A stretch of DNA of 64,000 nucleotides. Origin: Rikenellaceae bacterium (GTDB taxonomy: Bacteria > Bacteroidota > Bacteroidia > Bacteroidales > Rikenellaceae). The position numbers were made by a program, and so were the translations under genes. Positions within the stretch are counted from its first letter, which is position 1. Each line of letters begins with the position of its first letter. Below, piece after piece: positions 7,474 through 16,801 of the stretch. The notes under the pieces are model-generated. The model worked only from the letters and a program-made list of their open reading frames with translations, had not been told where the DNA came from and searched no databases. The stretch spans positions 1 to 64,000 of the forward strand of contig SUZO01000001.1 of assembly GCA_015059805.1 (NCBI GenBank). The letters run 5' to 3'.

Positions 7474-9187
7474 ACTGTCGTCGTTGCACCTACTTGTTTT
7501 AGCGGCTGTTGCGCTCATTTCAGTAGGCTGCTCGGCGGATGTAGATAGCGAGCTTGGTTACGATATAATTCCCGACCATCAGAAGATGGAGATGCGCCAC
7601 TTGAGGTTTAAGGGTGGCAAGGTTATCGTCTTTAATGCTGCAACAAGCACAGAGGATAAGAGTGAGTATATTGAGCGAGAGGGTAAATTCTTCCGCACCT
7701 CGCTCTACCATACCGACTCATTGCTCTCAAGTAATGTGAATAATGGATATATCGGTGTTGAGCATAACGACACCTTCGGTATGCGCTCTTCTGCCCTGGC
7801 ATCCTCTATAATCTTTATGAATAGCGTGGATAAGGAGACTGGTTTTGGATATAAGCCAATCTTTGACACTATGACCCTTGTCCTTACTATTAACGACTAT
7901 GGCGTGGATACTCTGACACCTGTAAGGTATGAGATTTATGAGCTTAATAAGCCTCTGCTTGGTAGCGTTGTAAATGCTGCAGATACCTCGGCATACTCAA
8001 ATTGTACTATGGAGAGTGCTTATGACTCAAGTAAGCCTCTGTTTACCTTTACCTTCCCAGATGGCGAAAAGACAGGTCCGAATACCCGTACTATAGACCT
8101 TACGCCTGTAGATATGTCGCGCAATGGTCAGACTTGGGATTTTGTGCGTCGTATGATGCTTATCCCTGAGGATTATGACACAAATAAGGAGTGGGATGGC
8201 TATGCTAAGGATACGGATAGCCTCTATAGTAGCGAGAAGAAGTGGCAGCAGAGATTCCACGGTATCTATATTAAGCCTGTGCTTGAGAGTGTAGATAAGA
8301 CAAAGCGTGGTTCACTATATAGCTTTGACCTTAAGAGCTCTGGACTTCAGTTGATGGGCCGAAATCGTAATCCAAAGGACCCTACGCTCATCCAGGATAC
8401 TATCGGCGCAAATTACTACTTCTATGACGAGACTTTAGACGGATATAGAGATGACTATGGTAACTTTATTGAGGGACCAGAGGATGTGCTTAATATCTCT
8501 GTCAATAGCATTAAGCATGACTACTCAGGCTCGCTTTTGGACGGTATAGACTTTGCCGCTTATGATAAGGATGGCAAAAAGCTTCCAAATAGCGCCCGTG
8601 ACGAGGTTGCTGAGTGCTATGTTGAGGGTTTTGCTGGCGTAGCTACTGAGATTTACTTTACTGACGAGTTCCTTGCAGAGCTTAAGAGGGCTTCGTACCT
8701 TGACCCTGAGAATGCTGATACTAAGTATCGTGCCGTTGGAATCAATCAGTGCCGATTGTATGTCTATCTTAAGGGTGCAGACTATAACTGGGACGAGAAT
8801 ATCAACAACGCCCACCTGCTCACGCCGCTGATGAATAACTCAATCACCCGCTTAGGTTCATATATAGGCTATAGCAAGCTCAACTGCATTGCTGACTATG
8901 ACCCAGAGTATGAGACAAATTACAATACAGAGCTGTCGTATGGTGGTTATCTGAACCGTAGCCGTGGTTGCTATGAGATGGATATCACAGGCTTTATGCA
9001 ACGTCTGTATAACTATGTAAACTCATTGGAGAAGATTGAAGATTATGACGAGACGGTCACTCCGCGTGCCATATACCTCGGTCCTGAAGCTATATCACCT
9101 TATACATTTAAGCATACCGAGCTTCAAGGTTCAACAAGCAATAGGGCACCAATTCATTTGGAGATGACCTATACGATGGTTAAGTAG
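7451..9187 (+). CDS. DUF4270 family lipoprotein
   Basis: About 578 residues from the chosen ATG at 7451. That start gives a normal signal peptide ending in the lipobox 'ALISVGCS'; the frame is open to a GTG at 7418, and ATGs at 7430 and 7454 are alternatives. The rest is a beta-rich, Asp/Tyr-rich sequence characteristic of DUF4270, a Bacteroidota-specific envelope family of unknown function. The gene overlaps the preceding gene's 3' end, implying translational coupling. This gene pair recurs in the phylum. A strong terminator hairpin follows. Confidence 0.8.
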   Translation: MMNCLKIKLSSLHLLVLAAVALISVGCSADVDSELGYDIIPDHQKMEMRHLRFKGGKVIVFNAATSTEDKSEYIEREGKFFRTSLYHTDSLLSSNVNNGYIGVEHNDTFGMRSSALASSIIFMNSVDKETGFGYKPIFDTMTLVLTINDYGVDTLTPVRYEIYELNKPLLGSVVNAADTSAYSNCTMESAYDSSKPLFTFTFPDGEKTGPNTRTIDLTPVDMSRNGQTWDFVRRMMLIPEDYDTNKEWDGYAKDTDSLYSSEKKWQQRFHGIYIKPVLESVDKTKRGSLYSFDLKSSGLQLMGRNRNPKDPTLIQDTIGANYYFYDETLDGYRDDYGNFIEGPEDVLNISVNSIKHDYSGSLLDGIDFAAYDKDGKKLPNSARDEVAECYVEGFAGVATEIYFTDEFLAELKRASYLDPENADTKYRAVGINQCRLYVYLKGADYNWDENINNAHLLTPLMNNSITRLGSYIGYSKLNCIADYDPEYETNYNTELSYGGYLNRSRGCYEMDITGFMQRLYNYVNSLEKIEDYDETVTPRAIYLGPEAISPYTFKHTELQGSTSNRAPIHLEMTYTMVK

Positions 9188-9217
9188 TTGAAAAACAGAA
9201 AGTAGAGCAATATAAGT

Positions 9218-9244
9218 GAAACCTAAGCTAACGACTTAGGTTTC
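9218..9244 (+). terminator. Hairpin terminator after DUF4270 gene
   Basis: A perfect 10-bp inverted repeat, GAAACCTAAG (9218-9227) with CTTAGGTTTC (9235-9244), and a 7-nt loop. It has only a short T run, but the position between two same-strand genes fits a terminator. Confidence 0.7.
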
Positions 9245-9271
9245 GTTGCGTAAACAGAAAAATAGTATATA

Positions 9272-11569
9272 ATGCAAAATCTGGTTATTGTAGAGTCGCC
9301 TGCAAAGGCAAAAACGATAGAACGATTCCTCGGCAAGGACTATATTGTAAAGTCCAGCTTTGGACATATCCGCGACCTTGCCAAGAAGGGATTGGGTGTA
9401 GATATAGATAATGGTTTTGCTCCATGTTACGAGGTTTCGTCAGAGAAGAAGAGGGTTGTTGATGAGCTTACCCGTTTAGCATCAAAGGTAGACGCTGTAT
9501 GGCTTGCATCCGATGAAGACCGTGAGGGAGAGGCTATTGCATGGCACCTTACTGAGGTGCTGGGTCTGCCAGTGGAGCGCACAAGGCGTATTGTATTCCA
9601 CGAGATTACTAAAAACGCTATCCTTCACGCTATTGAGAACCCTCGCACTGTAGACCTTAATCTTGTTAATGCACAGCAGGCGCGTCGTGTGCTTGACCGT
9701 ATTGTAGGCTTTGAGCTCTCGCCAATTCTCTGGAAGAAGGTTAAGCCAGCACTCTCAGCAGGTCGTGTGCAGAGTGTAGCTGTAAGGCTTATCGTTGAGC
9801 GCGAAAGAGATATTATCGCCCATAATGCAACAAGTTACTACCGCGTTGTGGCGCAGTTCTACTCTGTGGAGGATAGTGAGAAGATAGTTTTCAAGGCTGA
9901 GTATCCAGAGCGTTTTGCTACAAAGGATCAGGCTATGGCTATGCTTGAGAGCTGCAAAACGGCAACCTTTACCGTTGCCCAGAGCGAGGTTAAGCCTACC
10001 AAGCGCTACCCAGCACCGCCATTTACCACCTCCACGCTCCAGCAGGAGGCTGCAAAAAAGTTCGGCATGTCAGTCTCGCAGACAATGTCTGTGGCGCAGC
10101 GCCTTTATGAGCAGGGTCTTATTACCTATATGCGTACCGACTCGGTAAACCTCTCACAGCTGGCTATCAACGCTTGCAAGGAGGAGGTTACGGCGCTCTT
10201 TGGCGAGAAGTACTCCAACCCGCGCAACTACACAACACATAGCAAGGGTGCGCAGGAGGCTCACGAGGCTATCCGTCCATCCTATATCAACCGCCGTGAA
10301 ATTGATGGTACAGCTGTTGAGAAGCGACTCTATGACCTTATTTGGAAGCGCACTGTAGCATCGCAGATGGTGCCTGCCGATATAGACCGCACGACAATCA
10401 ACATCGCCATGTCAGATCGTACAGAGTGTTTTGTGGCTACTGGCGATACAATGCGTTTTGATGGCTTTATGCGCCTCTACTCGGAGAGCGTTGATGATGA
10501 AAATCAGGAGGGTGAGCACGCAGCTACTCTGCCGCACCTTAAGCAGGGTGAGGTTGTAAAGACTCAGAGCATTGTTGCCACAGAGCGCTTTACTCAGCCT
10601 CCTATGAGATATAATGAGGCTTCGCTCGTTAAGCGCCTTGAGGAGCTTGGTATCGGTCGCCCATCAACTTACGCGCCGACAATCTCTACAATTATCACCC
10701 GCGGATATGTGGAGAAGAGTACTCGCCCAGCGCAGAAGCGTAACTATACGGCAATAACCCTTCGTGGAAATAATATTACCGAGAAGATTGCCACTGAGAA
10801 CTATGGCGCTGAGAAGAATCGTCTTAGCCCTACTGATATTGGTATGGTTGTCAATGACTACCTTGAGACGCAGTTTGCAATGATTATGGACTACAACTTT
10901 ACGGCAAACGTAGAGAAGGAGTTTGACCGCATTGCCGAGGGTGAGCTTGTTTGGAGCGATATGATAAGCGATTTCTACGAGCCATTCCACAATATGGTCA
11001 ATGCCGCAATCCAAACTCAGCCATCAACTCACCAGCAGGTGCGCACCTTAGGCGTAGATCCTAAGAGCGGACAAACAGTTAAGGCTCGCATTGGTCGCTA
11101 TGGTCCGATGGTAGAGATTGAGGCAGCTGAGGGCGAGAAACCGCAGTATGCTTCACTTAAGAAGGGTCAGCTTATTGAGTCTATAACCCTTGAGCAGGCA
11201 CTTGAACTCTTTGCTCTGCCGCGCACCGTGGGCGTTTATGAGGGCGCTGAGGTTGTTGTTGGCATAGGTAAGTTTGGTGGCTATGTTCGCCATGGAAACA
11301 CCTTCGCCTCACTGACAAAGAACGATGACCCATATACTGTTAGCTATGAGCGCTCAGTAGAGCTGCTCAATCAGCAGAAGGAGCAGGCTGCCGCAGCCAA
11401 TATCCCTCTTAAGACCTTTGCCGAGGATAAGGCTCTGGTTATTAAGAATGGTCGCTATGGCGCATATATCGCATACAAGGGAAAGAACTACCGTCTGCCT
11501 AAGGGTGCAAAGCCTGAGACAATGAACTATGAGGACTGTATTAAAATCGTAAATTCATCAAAGAAATAA
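9272..11569 (+). CDS. topA: DNA topoisomerase I (type IA)
   Basis: This 765-residue enzyme relaxes negative supercoils through a tyrosine-linked single-strand break. The N-terminal Toprim domain has 'VIVESPAKAKTIERFLG' and the metal-binding 'DEDREGEAIAWH'. The active-site tyrosine (about residue 286) lies in 'GLITYMRTDSVNLS', and the strand-binding 'SAGRVQSVAVRLIVERE' is present. The C-terminus carries degenerate topoisomerase repeats ('GRYGPMVEI', 'GRYGAYIAYKGKNYRLPKG') instead of the four-Cys zinc fingers of E. coli TopA. Confidence 0.96.
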   Translation: MQNLVIVESPAKAKTIERFLGKDYIVKSSFGHIRDLAKKGLGVDIDNGFAPCYEVSSEKKRVVDELTRLASKVDAVWLASDEDREGEAIAWHLTEVLGLPVERTRRIVFHEITKNAILHAIENPRTVDLNLVNAQQARRVLDRIVGFELSPILWKKVKPALSAGRVQSVAVRLIVERERDIIAHNATSYYRVVAQFYSVEDSEKIVFKAEYPERFATKDQAMAMLESCKTATFTVAQSEVKPTKRYPAPPFTTSTLQQEAAKKFGMSVSQTMSVAQRLYEQGLITYMRTDSVNLSQLAINACKEEVTALFGEKYSNPRNYTTHSKGAQEAHEAIRPSYINRREIDGTAVEKRLYDLIWKRTVASQMVPADIDRTTINIAMSDRTECFVATGDTMRFDGFMRLYSESVDDENQEGEHAATLPHLKQGEVVKTQSIVATERFTQPPMRYNEASLVKRLEELGIGRPSTYAPTISTIITRGYVEKSTRPAQKRNYTAITLRGNNITEKIATENYGAEKNRLSPTDIGMVVNDYLETQFAMIMDYNFTANVEKEFDRIAEGELVWSDMISDFYEPFHNMVNAAIQTQPSTHQQVRTLGVDPKSGQTVKARIGRYGPMVEIEAAEGEKPQYASLKKGQLIESITLEQALELFALPRTVGVYEGAEVVVGIGKFGGYVRHGNTFASLTKNDDPYTVSYERSVELLNQQKEQAAAANIPLKTFAEDKALVIKNGRYGAYIAYKGKNYRLPKGAKPETMNYEDCIKIVNSSKK

Positions 11570-11589
11570 ACCTTAAAAATATTGAGATT

Positions 11590-12777
11590 ATGAAGAGACT
11601 ATTTGTTATACTATTTATCAGCCTCTTTGCATTTAACGCAATGGCTCAGCAGGAGCCCGCTGAGGCTGAGGGTTATAAGTTTACCGATGGTAAGGTTGTA
11701 AAGAGCACCTCTGTAAAGAATCAATTCCGTAGTGGTACCTGTTGGTGCTTCTCTGCTCTCTCTTACCTTGAGAATGAGATTATGCGTGCTGGTGGCGAGG
11801 AGATGGACCTCTCTGAGATGTGGATTGTCCGCAATATCTACTTTGAGAAGGCTGTAAAGTATGTTCGCCTGCACGGCGCGCTCAACTTCGCTGTTGGTGG
11901 CGCTTTTCACGACGTTACTGAGGGTATCAAAAAGTACGGTATCGTTCCACAGGAGGTCTACGAAGGTCTTAACTACGGCACAAAGCTCCCTCACTTTAAC
12001 GAGATTGATGCAGTGCTTAAGGCTTATGTAGATGCTATTATCAAGAATCCAAACCGAACACTTACAACCGCATGGCAGGCAGGTCTGAATGGTATTTTGG
12101 ACGCTTACTTTGGCAAGATGCCAGAGACCTTTGAGTATAAGGGAGTAACTTACACTCCACAGTCATTCGCCGCTTCACTGCCAATTAAGATGGAGGACTA
12201 TGTATGCCTCTCATCTTTCACTCACCACCCATTCTACTCTACCTTTGTTATTGAGGTGCCTGATAACTGGATGTGGGCAAGCGTATACAATGTGCCACTT
12301 GAGGAGATGATGGCAATTATTGATAATGCCCTTGAGAACGACTACTCTATCGGTTGGGCTTCAGATGTGTCTGAGAAGGGCTTTAGCCGTACAAAGGCTT
12401 TCGCTGTTGTTCCAGAGGATAATATCGACAATATGAGCGGCACAGACGCTGAGCGCTGGGGTGCTATGAGCGACCGCGAGCGCAATAAGGCTCTCTATAG
12501 CTTTGATAAGCCAGGCAAGGAGAAGACCATCACCCAGCAGATGCGCCAGGAGGCTTACGATAACTACCAGACCACAGACGACCACGGTATGGTTATCGTT
12601 GGTACAGCTACCGACCAGTGCGGCAACCCATACTTCAAGGTTAAGAACTCTTGGGGTACCGACTCTCCATACAAGGGCTACTACTACTTCTCTCGCCCAT
12701 TTGTGGAGTACAAGACTATGTCTATCATGGTCAATAAGAATGCTATTCCTAAGGAGATTCGCAAAAAACTATTCTAA
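11590..12777 (+). CDS. Secreted C1-family cysteine peptidase (aminopeptidase C / bleomycin hydrolase type)
   Basis: This 395-residue papain-fold peptidase has a signal peptide ending 'FAFNAMAQQ', so it acts in the periplasm or outside the cell. The catalytic triad is visible: Cys at about residue 51 in 'SGTCWCF', His at about 332 in 'DDHGMVIVG', and Asn at about 353 in 'KNSWG'. The family member PepC is an aminopeptidase. The C-terminus here ends 'RKKLF' rather than in PepC's self-processing tail. It follows topA by 20 bp and may be read through from it. A large palindromic repeat begins immediately after its stop codon. Confidence 0.87.
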   Translation: MKRLFVILFISLFAFNAMAQQEPAEAEGYKFTDGKVVKSTSVKNQFRSGTCWCFSALSYLENEIMRAGGEEMDLSEMWIVRNIYFEKAVKYVRLHGALNFAVGGAFHDVTEGIKKYGIVPQEVYEGLNYGTKLPHFNEIDAVLKAYVDAIIKNPNRTLTTAWQAGLNGILDAYFGKMPETFEYKGVTYTPQSFAASLPIKMEDYVCLSSFTHHPFYSTFVIEVPDNWMWASVYNVPLEEMMAIIDNALENDYSIGWASDVSEKGFSRTKAFAVVPEDNIDNMSGTDAERWGAMSDRERNKALYSFDKPGKEKTITQQMRQEAYDNYQTTDDHGMVIVGTATDQCGNPYFKVKNSWGTDSPYKGYYYFSRPFVEYKTMSIMVNKNAIPKEIRKKLF

Positions 12778-12903
12778 TTTTGTCGTTATAGTGTGCCACC
12801 TACGGCACATCCCTTAAAAATCAGTGGCGGCTGTACGTTTTAGTACTATCCTCCACTGATTTTTTTCACGATGCCCCGTATCTGACACGCTATAACGACA
12901 AAA
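12778..12903. repeat. Palindromic repeat element bounded by TTTTGTCGT inverted ends (copy A)
   Basis: An 18-nt outer stem pairs 12778-12795 with 12886-12903 (17 of 18 Watson-Crick, the other a G-T wobble). An inner 12-bp stem pairs 12816-12827 with 12853-12864 around a loop containing two GTAC tetramers. It begins directly after the pepC-like stop codon. Copy B (61473-61598) has the same ends and a similar inner loop but a different inner stem, and a composite relative lies at 41117-41328. It could serve as a bidirectional terminator. Confidence 0.8.
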
Positions 12904-12908
12904 TTGGA

Positions 12909-12935
12909 TGTTGGCTGTTAGCCATTAGTTGGCTA
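12909..12935. repeat. Short GGCTGTT/AGCCATT heptamer array
   Basis: About four degenerate heptamers (TTGGCTG, TTAGCCA, TTAGTTG) between repeat copy A and the cloverleaf element. It is able to pair with itself through GGCT/AGCC. Confidence 0.55.
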
Positions 12936-12945
12936 GCGCAGAATA

Positions 12946-13463
12946 GAGAATTTAAGGAGGTTAGTGAAGTTACAGAATTTAGTGACAGATTTCGGCTGAA
13001 AGCGTTTATTCGGATTTAGGTTGCTGCCGCAAGGCGGTGAAAGAGAAAATAGAGTCTAACACTCAAGCTTGCTTGAAGGTGTAAAGACTCTATTTTTTAT
13101 TTCAATAACTCGCAGAGTTATCCAAAATCCGTATCAGCACGGAAGCGAAACAAAGTTTACGGCATTCTGCCGTTTCCTCCTCGCGGCTCGGCATAGCCTG
13201 CGAGCAGTCTCTGCTCTCGCTCCGCAGCGTCGGTTTGCCAAGAGTTTTTGGCAGGAGTGGTTTTAATCTTTCTTGCGATGTTATTTGTGAGATGTTTTTT
13301 GGAATTTGGCGCGCAAACTCTGCAGTCACATAGCGCGGACTATTTGACAAAGAGGTTGTGCGACAAAAACTAAAAACAGCCACAAAGAACGAAGTAAGGA
13401 GGGTTAAAACAACTCCTATGCTTTTTGCAAAAAGGCGCGGTACACACTTACTGCGTAGCCGAA
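12946..13463 (-). repeat. Cloverleaf repeat element, copy 1 (long form), abutting the glgB stop codon
   Basis: A left extension (12946-12994) matches 22129-22180. The cloverleaf is 13011-13131: outer stem CGGATTTAGG (13011) with CCAAAATCCG (13122), one mismatch. Arm a is CTGCC/GGCGG (13024-13037). Arm b is AAAATAGAGTC/GACTCTATTTT (13046-13096) around the conserved loop TCAAGCTTGCTTGA (13063). Arm c is TAACTC/GAGTTA (13106-13120). A tail of about 300 bp nearly identical to that at 48954-49252 follows, ending CTGCGTAGCC at 13460, three bases from the glgB TAG stop. Strand given as that of the abutting gene. A minus-strand open frame in the tail is not supported as a gene. This explains most of the 686-bp gap between genes. 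Confidence 0.85.
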
Positions 13464-15494
13464 CTATCTGTGCCACTTGAGCACCATGGCGGTGCGGGCG
13501 GTATTATAGACCTTGATATAGTGGTGCAGGTTACCGTTTTCGTCTTTTGTGGAGAAGGAGAAGTGTTCGCTACCCACTTTATTACGACCCTGACCGCCAA
13601 AGCGGGTGTCGTCGGTTGTCAGTTCCACTGTATATTTTCCTGGGCGTGGAACTTCGGTGATATAGTCGGGTATTGATGCCGCTGGGTGCCAGTTAAAGAC
13701 AAAGAGCAGGTTGCGGTGTGAGAATACGAGGGTCTTATTGTCGTAGTCTGTATTCCACTTCCATGGGTAGCCATTCTGCAGCACGCGATTTTTCTTCACA
13801 AGGCGTATCATTGCGCGGTCAAACTCGCCAAGCTGGGAGTAGCGCAAGAAGCCGTTTGTGGAGAGTGACCACAATCGTTGGGCATGGGCGTAGCTCCAGT
13901 TGTTACCCTCACGCGGGAAGTCTATCCACTCAGGGTGACCGAACTCGTTACCCATAAAGTTAAGGTATGCATCGCCACCAGTAGAGATAGTCATCAGTCG
14001 TATCATCTTATGTAGAGCCATTCCGCGCTCAACGATAAGGTTTTCAGAGGCGCGGTCCATGGCGAAGTACATCTCCTTATCCATCAATCGGAAGGCGATG
14101 GTCTTATCGCCCACAAGGGCTTGGTCGTGCGACTCGGCGTATGCCACAGTCTTTACACCAGGCAGGCGGGAGGTCATTATGCCCCACATCTCGTCAAGGT
14201 TCCAATCCTCGTCAGGAACATCCTTGAGTAGTTTAATCCAGAAGTCTGGTATAGCCATACCCAGACGGTAGTCAAAGCCTACGCCACCGTCGTCTATCGG
14301 ATTACACATACCCGGCATACCGCTCACATCCTCAGCAATGGTTATGGCAGCTGGGTTTAGGCTGTGTATCAGCTTGTTGGCAAGGGTGAGGTAGACAATA
14401 GCATCGCGGTTTACCCCCTCGTCAAAGAACTTCTCGCGGCAGTCAAAGTCGGTATATCCGTGGTGATGGTAGAGCATTGACGTTACGCCGTCAAAGCGGT
14501 AGCCGTCAAAGTGGAAAACATCCATCCAGTACTTGACATTAGAGAGTAGGAAGTGCTCCACCTCGCGCTTACCGTAGTCAAAGGTCTTTGAGTCCCAATA
14601 CTGCTGATAACCTGCGCCGCCCTCCTTAGAGTAGTGGTGCTGTGAGCCGTCAAGCTCATTTATGCCCTCATTGAGGTTCTTAACATAGTGAGCGTGGACA
14701 ATATCCATAATTACGGCAATACCCATAGAGTGCGCCTTGCGAATGAGCGACTTTAGCTCCTCAGGCGTACCAAAGCGAGAGGATGGTGCGAAGAAGTTTG
14801 CCACATGGTAGCCAAACGAGCCGTAGTATGGGTGTTCAGCGATTGCCATAACCTGAATAGCGTTATACCCTGCGCGACGAACCTTTGGGAGAATCTTGGT
14901 CTCAAACTCGCGGTAAGTACCTACACCCTCCTTCTCCTGAGCCATACCCACGTGAGTCTCATAGATAAGCAGTGGGGTGCACTTTGAGGCGGAGAAGTTA
15001 TCCTCCGACCAGTCAAAAGGCTCGTCAATCCAGAACTGGGCGGTGTAGTTCTTCGTCTCGTCGTCTTGAACTACACGCTTGGCATAGGCAGGTATACGGT
15101 CGTGCCAGCCGTTAGCTCCGTGAATATGGAGTTTATAGAGCGAGCCGTGCGTTAGACGATAGCCATACATAGCCTCTGGTAGGAAGATGCTCCACACGCC
15201 ATTGCTATCCTTATTAAGGCGTAGCTGTGTGCGCTGCCAGCCGTTGAAGTCGCCAAAGATGTAGACATCATACGCCTCAGGCAGCCACTCGCGGAACCAC
15301 CAGCCCGACAGAGTATCATCATACTGCCAGCCAAAGTAACGATAACCATTTGCGTAGTCTACAATAGAGCCGCTGCTGCGCTCTATATCCTCAAGACGCT
15401 GTAGATAGAGGTTATGGCGCAAGTTTATCTCCTCCTCAACGGGCTGTAACCACTCATCCGCTTCAACAATAGGCAAACTCTTCTTTTCTGACAT
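13464..15494 (-). CDS. glgB: 1,4-alpha-glucan branching enzyme (GH13, eukaryote-like)
   Basis: This 676-residue cytosolic enzyme makes alpha-1,6 branches in glycogen. An N-terminal CBM48 region is followed by the GH13 barrel. The nucleophile Asp is in 'DGYRFDGVTSMLYHHHG', the acid/base Glu in 'IAEDVSGMPG', and the third Asp in 'AESHDQAL'. 'YRFDGVTSMLYHHHG' is the version typical of eukaryotic and Bacteroidota branching enzymes rather than E. coli GlgB. Its stop codon TAG (13464-13466) lies three bases from a repeat tail. No glgC or full-length synthase is in the window. Confidence 0.93.
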   Translation of the reverse strand: MSEKKSLPIVEADEWLQPVEEEINLRHNLYLQRLEDIERSSGSIVDYANGYRYFGWQYDDTLSGWWFREWLPEAYDVYIFGDFNGWQRTQLRLNKDSNGVWSIFLPEAMYGYRLTHGSLYKLHIHGANGWHDRIPAYAKRVVQDDETKNYTAQFWIDEPFDWSEDNFSASKCTPLLIYETHVGMAQEKEGVGTYREFETKILPKVRRAGYNAIQVMAIAEHPYYGSFGYHVANFFAPSSRFGTPEELKSLIRKAHSMGIAVIMDIVHAHYVKNLNEGINELDGSQHHYSKEGGAGYQQYWDSKTFDYGKREVEHFLLSNVKYWMDVFHFDGYRFDGVTSMLYHHHGYTDFDCREKFFDEGVNRDAIVYLTLANKLIHSLNPAAITIAEDVSGMPGMCNPIDDGGVGFDYRLGMAIPDFWIKLLKDVPDEDWNLDEMWGIMTSRLPGVKTVAYAESHDQALVGDKTIAFRLMDKEMYFAMDRASENLIVERGMALHKMIRLMTISTGGDAYLNFMGNEFGHPEWIDFPREGNNWSYAHAQRLWSLSTNGFLRYSQLGEFDRAMIRLVKKNRVLQNGYPWKWNTDYDNKTLVFSHRNLLFVFNWHPAASIPDYITEVPRPGKYTVELTTDDTRFGGQGRNKVGSEHFSFSTKDENGNLHHYIKVYNTARTAMVLKWHR

Positions 15495-15568
15495 AACTAT
15501 CTATTTTACTATTTATCGCACCGCAAAATTAACACGCTCTCATATCTTGCACCCCTTATAAATGCAAT

Positions 15569-16729
15569 TTACTCATACTTTACGACAACAGTTCGGAACC
15601 CCTTGCTATTCTTAACCGAGAACATTACATAAATCTTGCTGTCAATGACTTTGATACCAGCGATATCTGCATAGCCGGCAGGGGTAATCTGGAGTGACTC
15701 AAGCAGATACTGGTCGAAGATACACTGTATACGGCGCTTTGGCAGAACGATACGGCCAGCGTGGTCGTATACGGTGATAAACGCCTTGCTCTCGCCATTT
15801 TTCATACTACCTTTGTTGTGCTGACCCTCAACGATGTATACATAGTCCTTATCTACATCCCAAGCGCGGAAGGTGTAGTAGTTTACCTCCTTAGCAGGGT
15901 CGGCAGTCTCCTTATCAGGCTTTGGGATAGTGAATGAGCTGATTGCCTCCGTAGTAGTCATATCCTTTGCCTTGATAGTACGAACAACAGTCTGCTCTGG
16001 CTCGCCGACAACCTCGCCCTTATACTGGGTCTTAATCTTAATCTCGCTATCGTCCATTGCGCGAGCATCGCTAAGGTTATAGAGGTTTACAGTGACAGCA
16101 CCAGCCTTCTGTGTAACAATACCGAGGATATCTGCTGCTGTATTTATTGCGGGGTAGCAGTATCTCTCGCCGCCCATATAGAAGTTCTCACCTGCATAAC
16201 CCTCGTTAATCTCGCCATTAACCTCAAATGGAAAACGGGAGACAGTGCGAGTGCGACCATAAGCGCCCTTGTACTTTGTGCCGTTACTTCCAATCCAGAT
16301 ATAGTCCTTACCATCCTCGGCATGCTCTACAGCAAGCGCGTTTGCATTACCAAAGTAGCGCAGGGTCATAGTCTCACGCTTGCCATCCTTACGGCGAATG
16401 ATATAGTTCTCGTGTACCTTTGTAAGACCTGGCTGGTTCTTTCCGATGCTACCTGGTTGTGAGAACCACATTGTTGCCTCGTCTGCAGAGATAGAGAATC
16501 CCTGTGTTGCGCGATGAGCTGTCTTCAGAGCCACACCCTTAGTAAGGAACTGTGACTCCTTGGTCATCTTGGTCATCTTCATAACAGTGAGCAGGCGAGG
16601 GTCGGTAATCTTCTCCTTCTTAGCCTTCTCCTTCTTAGCTTTCTGTGCATATACAGGTGACTGCACACCCATAACCAATATTGCTGTCAAAGCCACAACA
16701 GCAAGGCTCTTTAATCCATTAAGTCTCAT
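15569..16729 (-). CDS. Secreted protein of unknown function, probable beta-propeller
   Basis: This 386-residue protein has an N-terminal signal peptide ending near 'SPVYAQ' followed by a Lys/Glu-rich stretch. The body shows recurring short beta motifs such as 'GFSISADEATMWFS', 'LAVEHAEDGKDYIWIGSNG' and 'DYVYIVEGQH', which look like propeller blades. It has a faint resemblance to helveticin-J-type proteins that I cannot confirm. No catalytic motif is seen. It has its own well-matched promoter, overlapping the 3' end of uvrA, so it appears to be a separate unit. Confidence 0.55.
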   Translation of the reverse strand: MRLNGLKSLAVVALTAILVMGVQSPVYAQKAKKEKAKKEKITDPRLLTVMKMTKMTKESQFLTKGVALKTAHRATQGFSISADEATMWFSQPGSIGKNQPGLTKVHENYIIRRKDGKRETMTLRYFGNANALAVEHAEDGKDYIWIGSNGTKYKGAYGRTRTVSRFPFEVNGEINEGYAGENFYMGGERYCYPAINTAADILGIVTQKAGAVTVNLYNLSDARAMDDSEIKIKTQYKGEVVGEPEQTVVRTIKAKDMTTTEAISSFTIPKPDKETADPAKEVNYYTFRAWDVDKDYVYIVEGQHNKGSMKNGESKAFITVYDHAGRIVLPKRRIQCIFDQYLLESLQITPAGYADIAGIKVIDSKIYVMFSVKNSKGFRTVVVKYE

Positions 16730-16770
16730 AGTATTTAGTTAGGTTTTTAAGATTTATTTACAACTTACTA

Positions 16771-16801
16771 CAAATATACTTATTCTTCAGATAATTTACA
16801 A
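16771..16801 (-). promoter_or_regulatory. Promoter of the secreted orphan, overlapping the uvrA 3' end
   Basis: On the minus strand TTG (16801-16799), a 20-nt spacer and TATATTTG (16778-16771) fit the Bacteroidota consensus. The TTG box lies within the last codons of uvrA (stop at 16796-16798), so transcription may start before the uvrA message ends. Confidence 0.72.

Noticed and set aside
6658..9187. Possible frameshift splitting a full-length glycogen synthase
   Set aside because: The following frame is a lipoprotein with its own signal peptide and DUF4270-type sequence, not a GT-B C-terminal domain. The half-length form appears genuine.
13102..13476. Minus-strand open frame of 124 residues within cloverleaf copy 1, with a related frame at 48946-49452
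   Set aside because: It lies entirely in the repeat tail and overlaps the glgB 3' end. The few differences between copies are mostly amino-acid changing, and the frame also crosses the cloverleaf stems. Treated as non-coding repeat.
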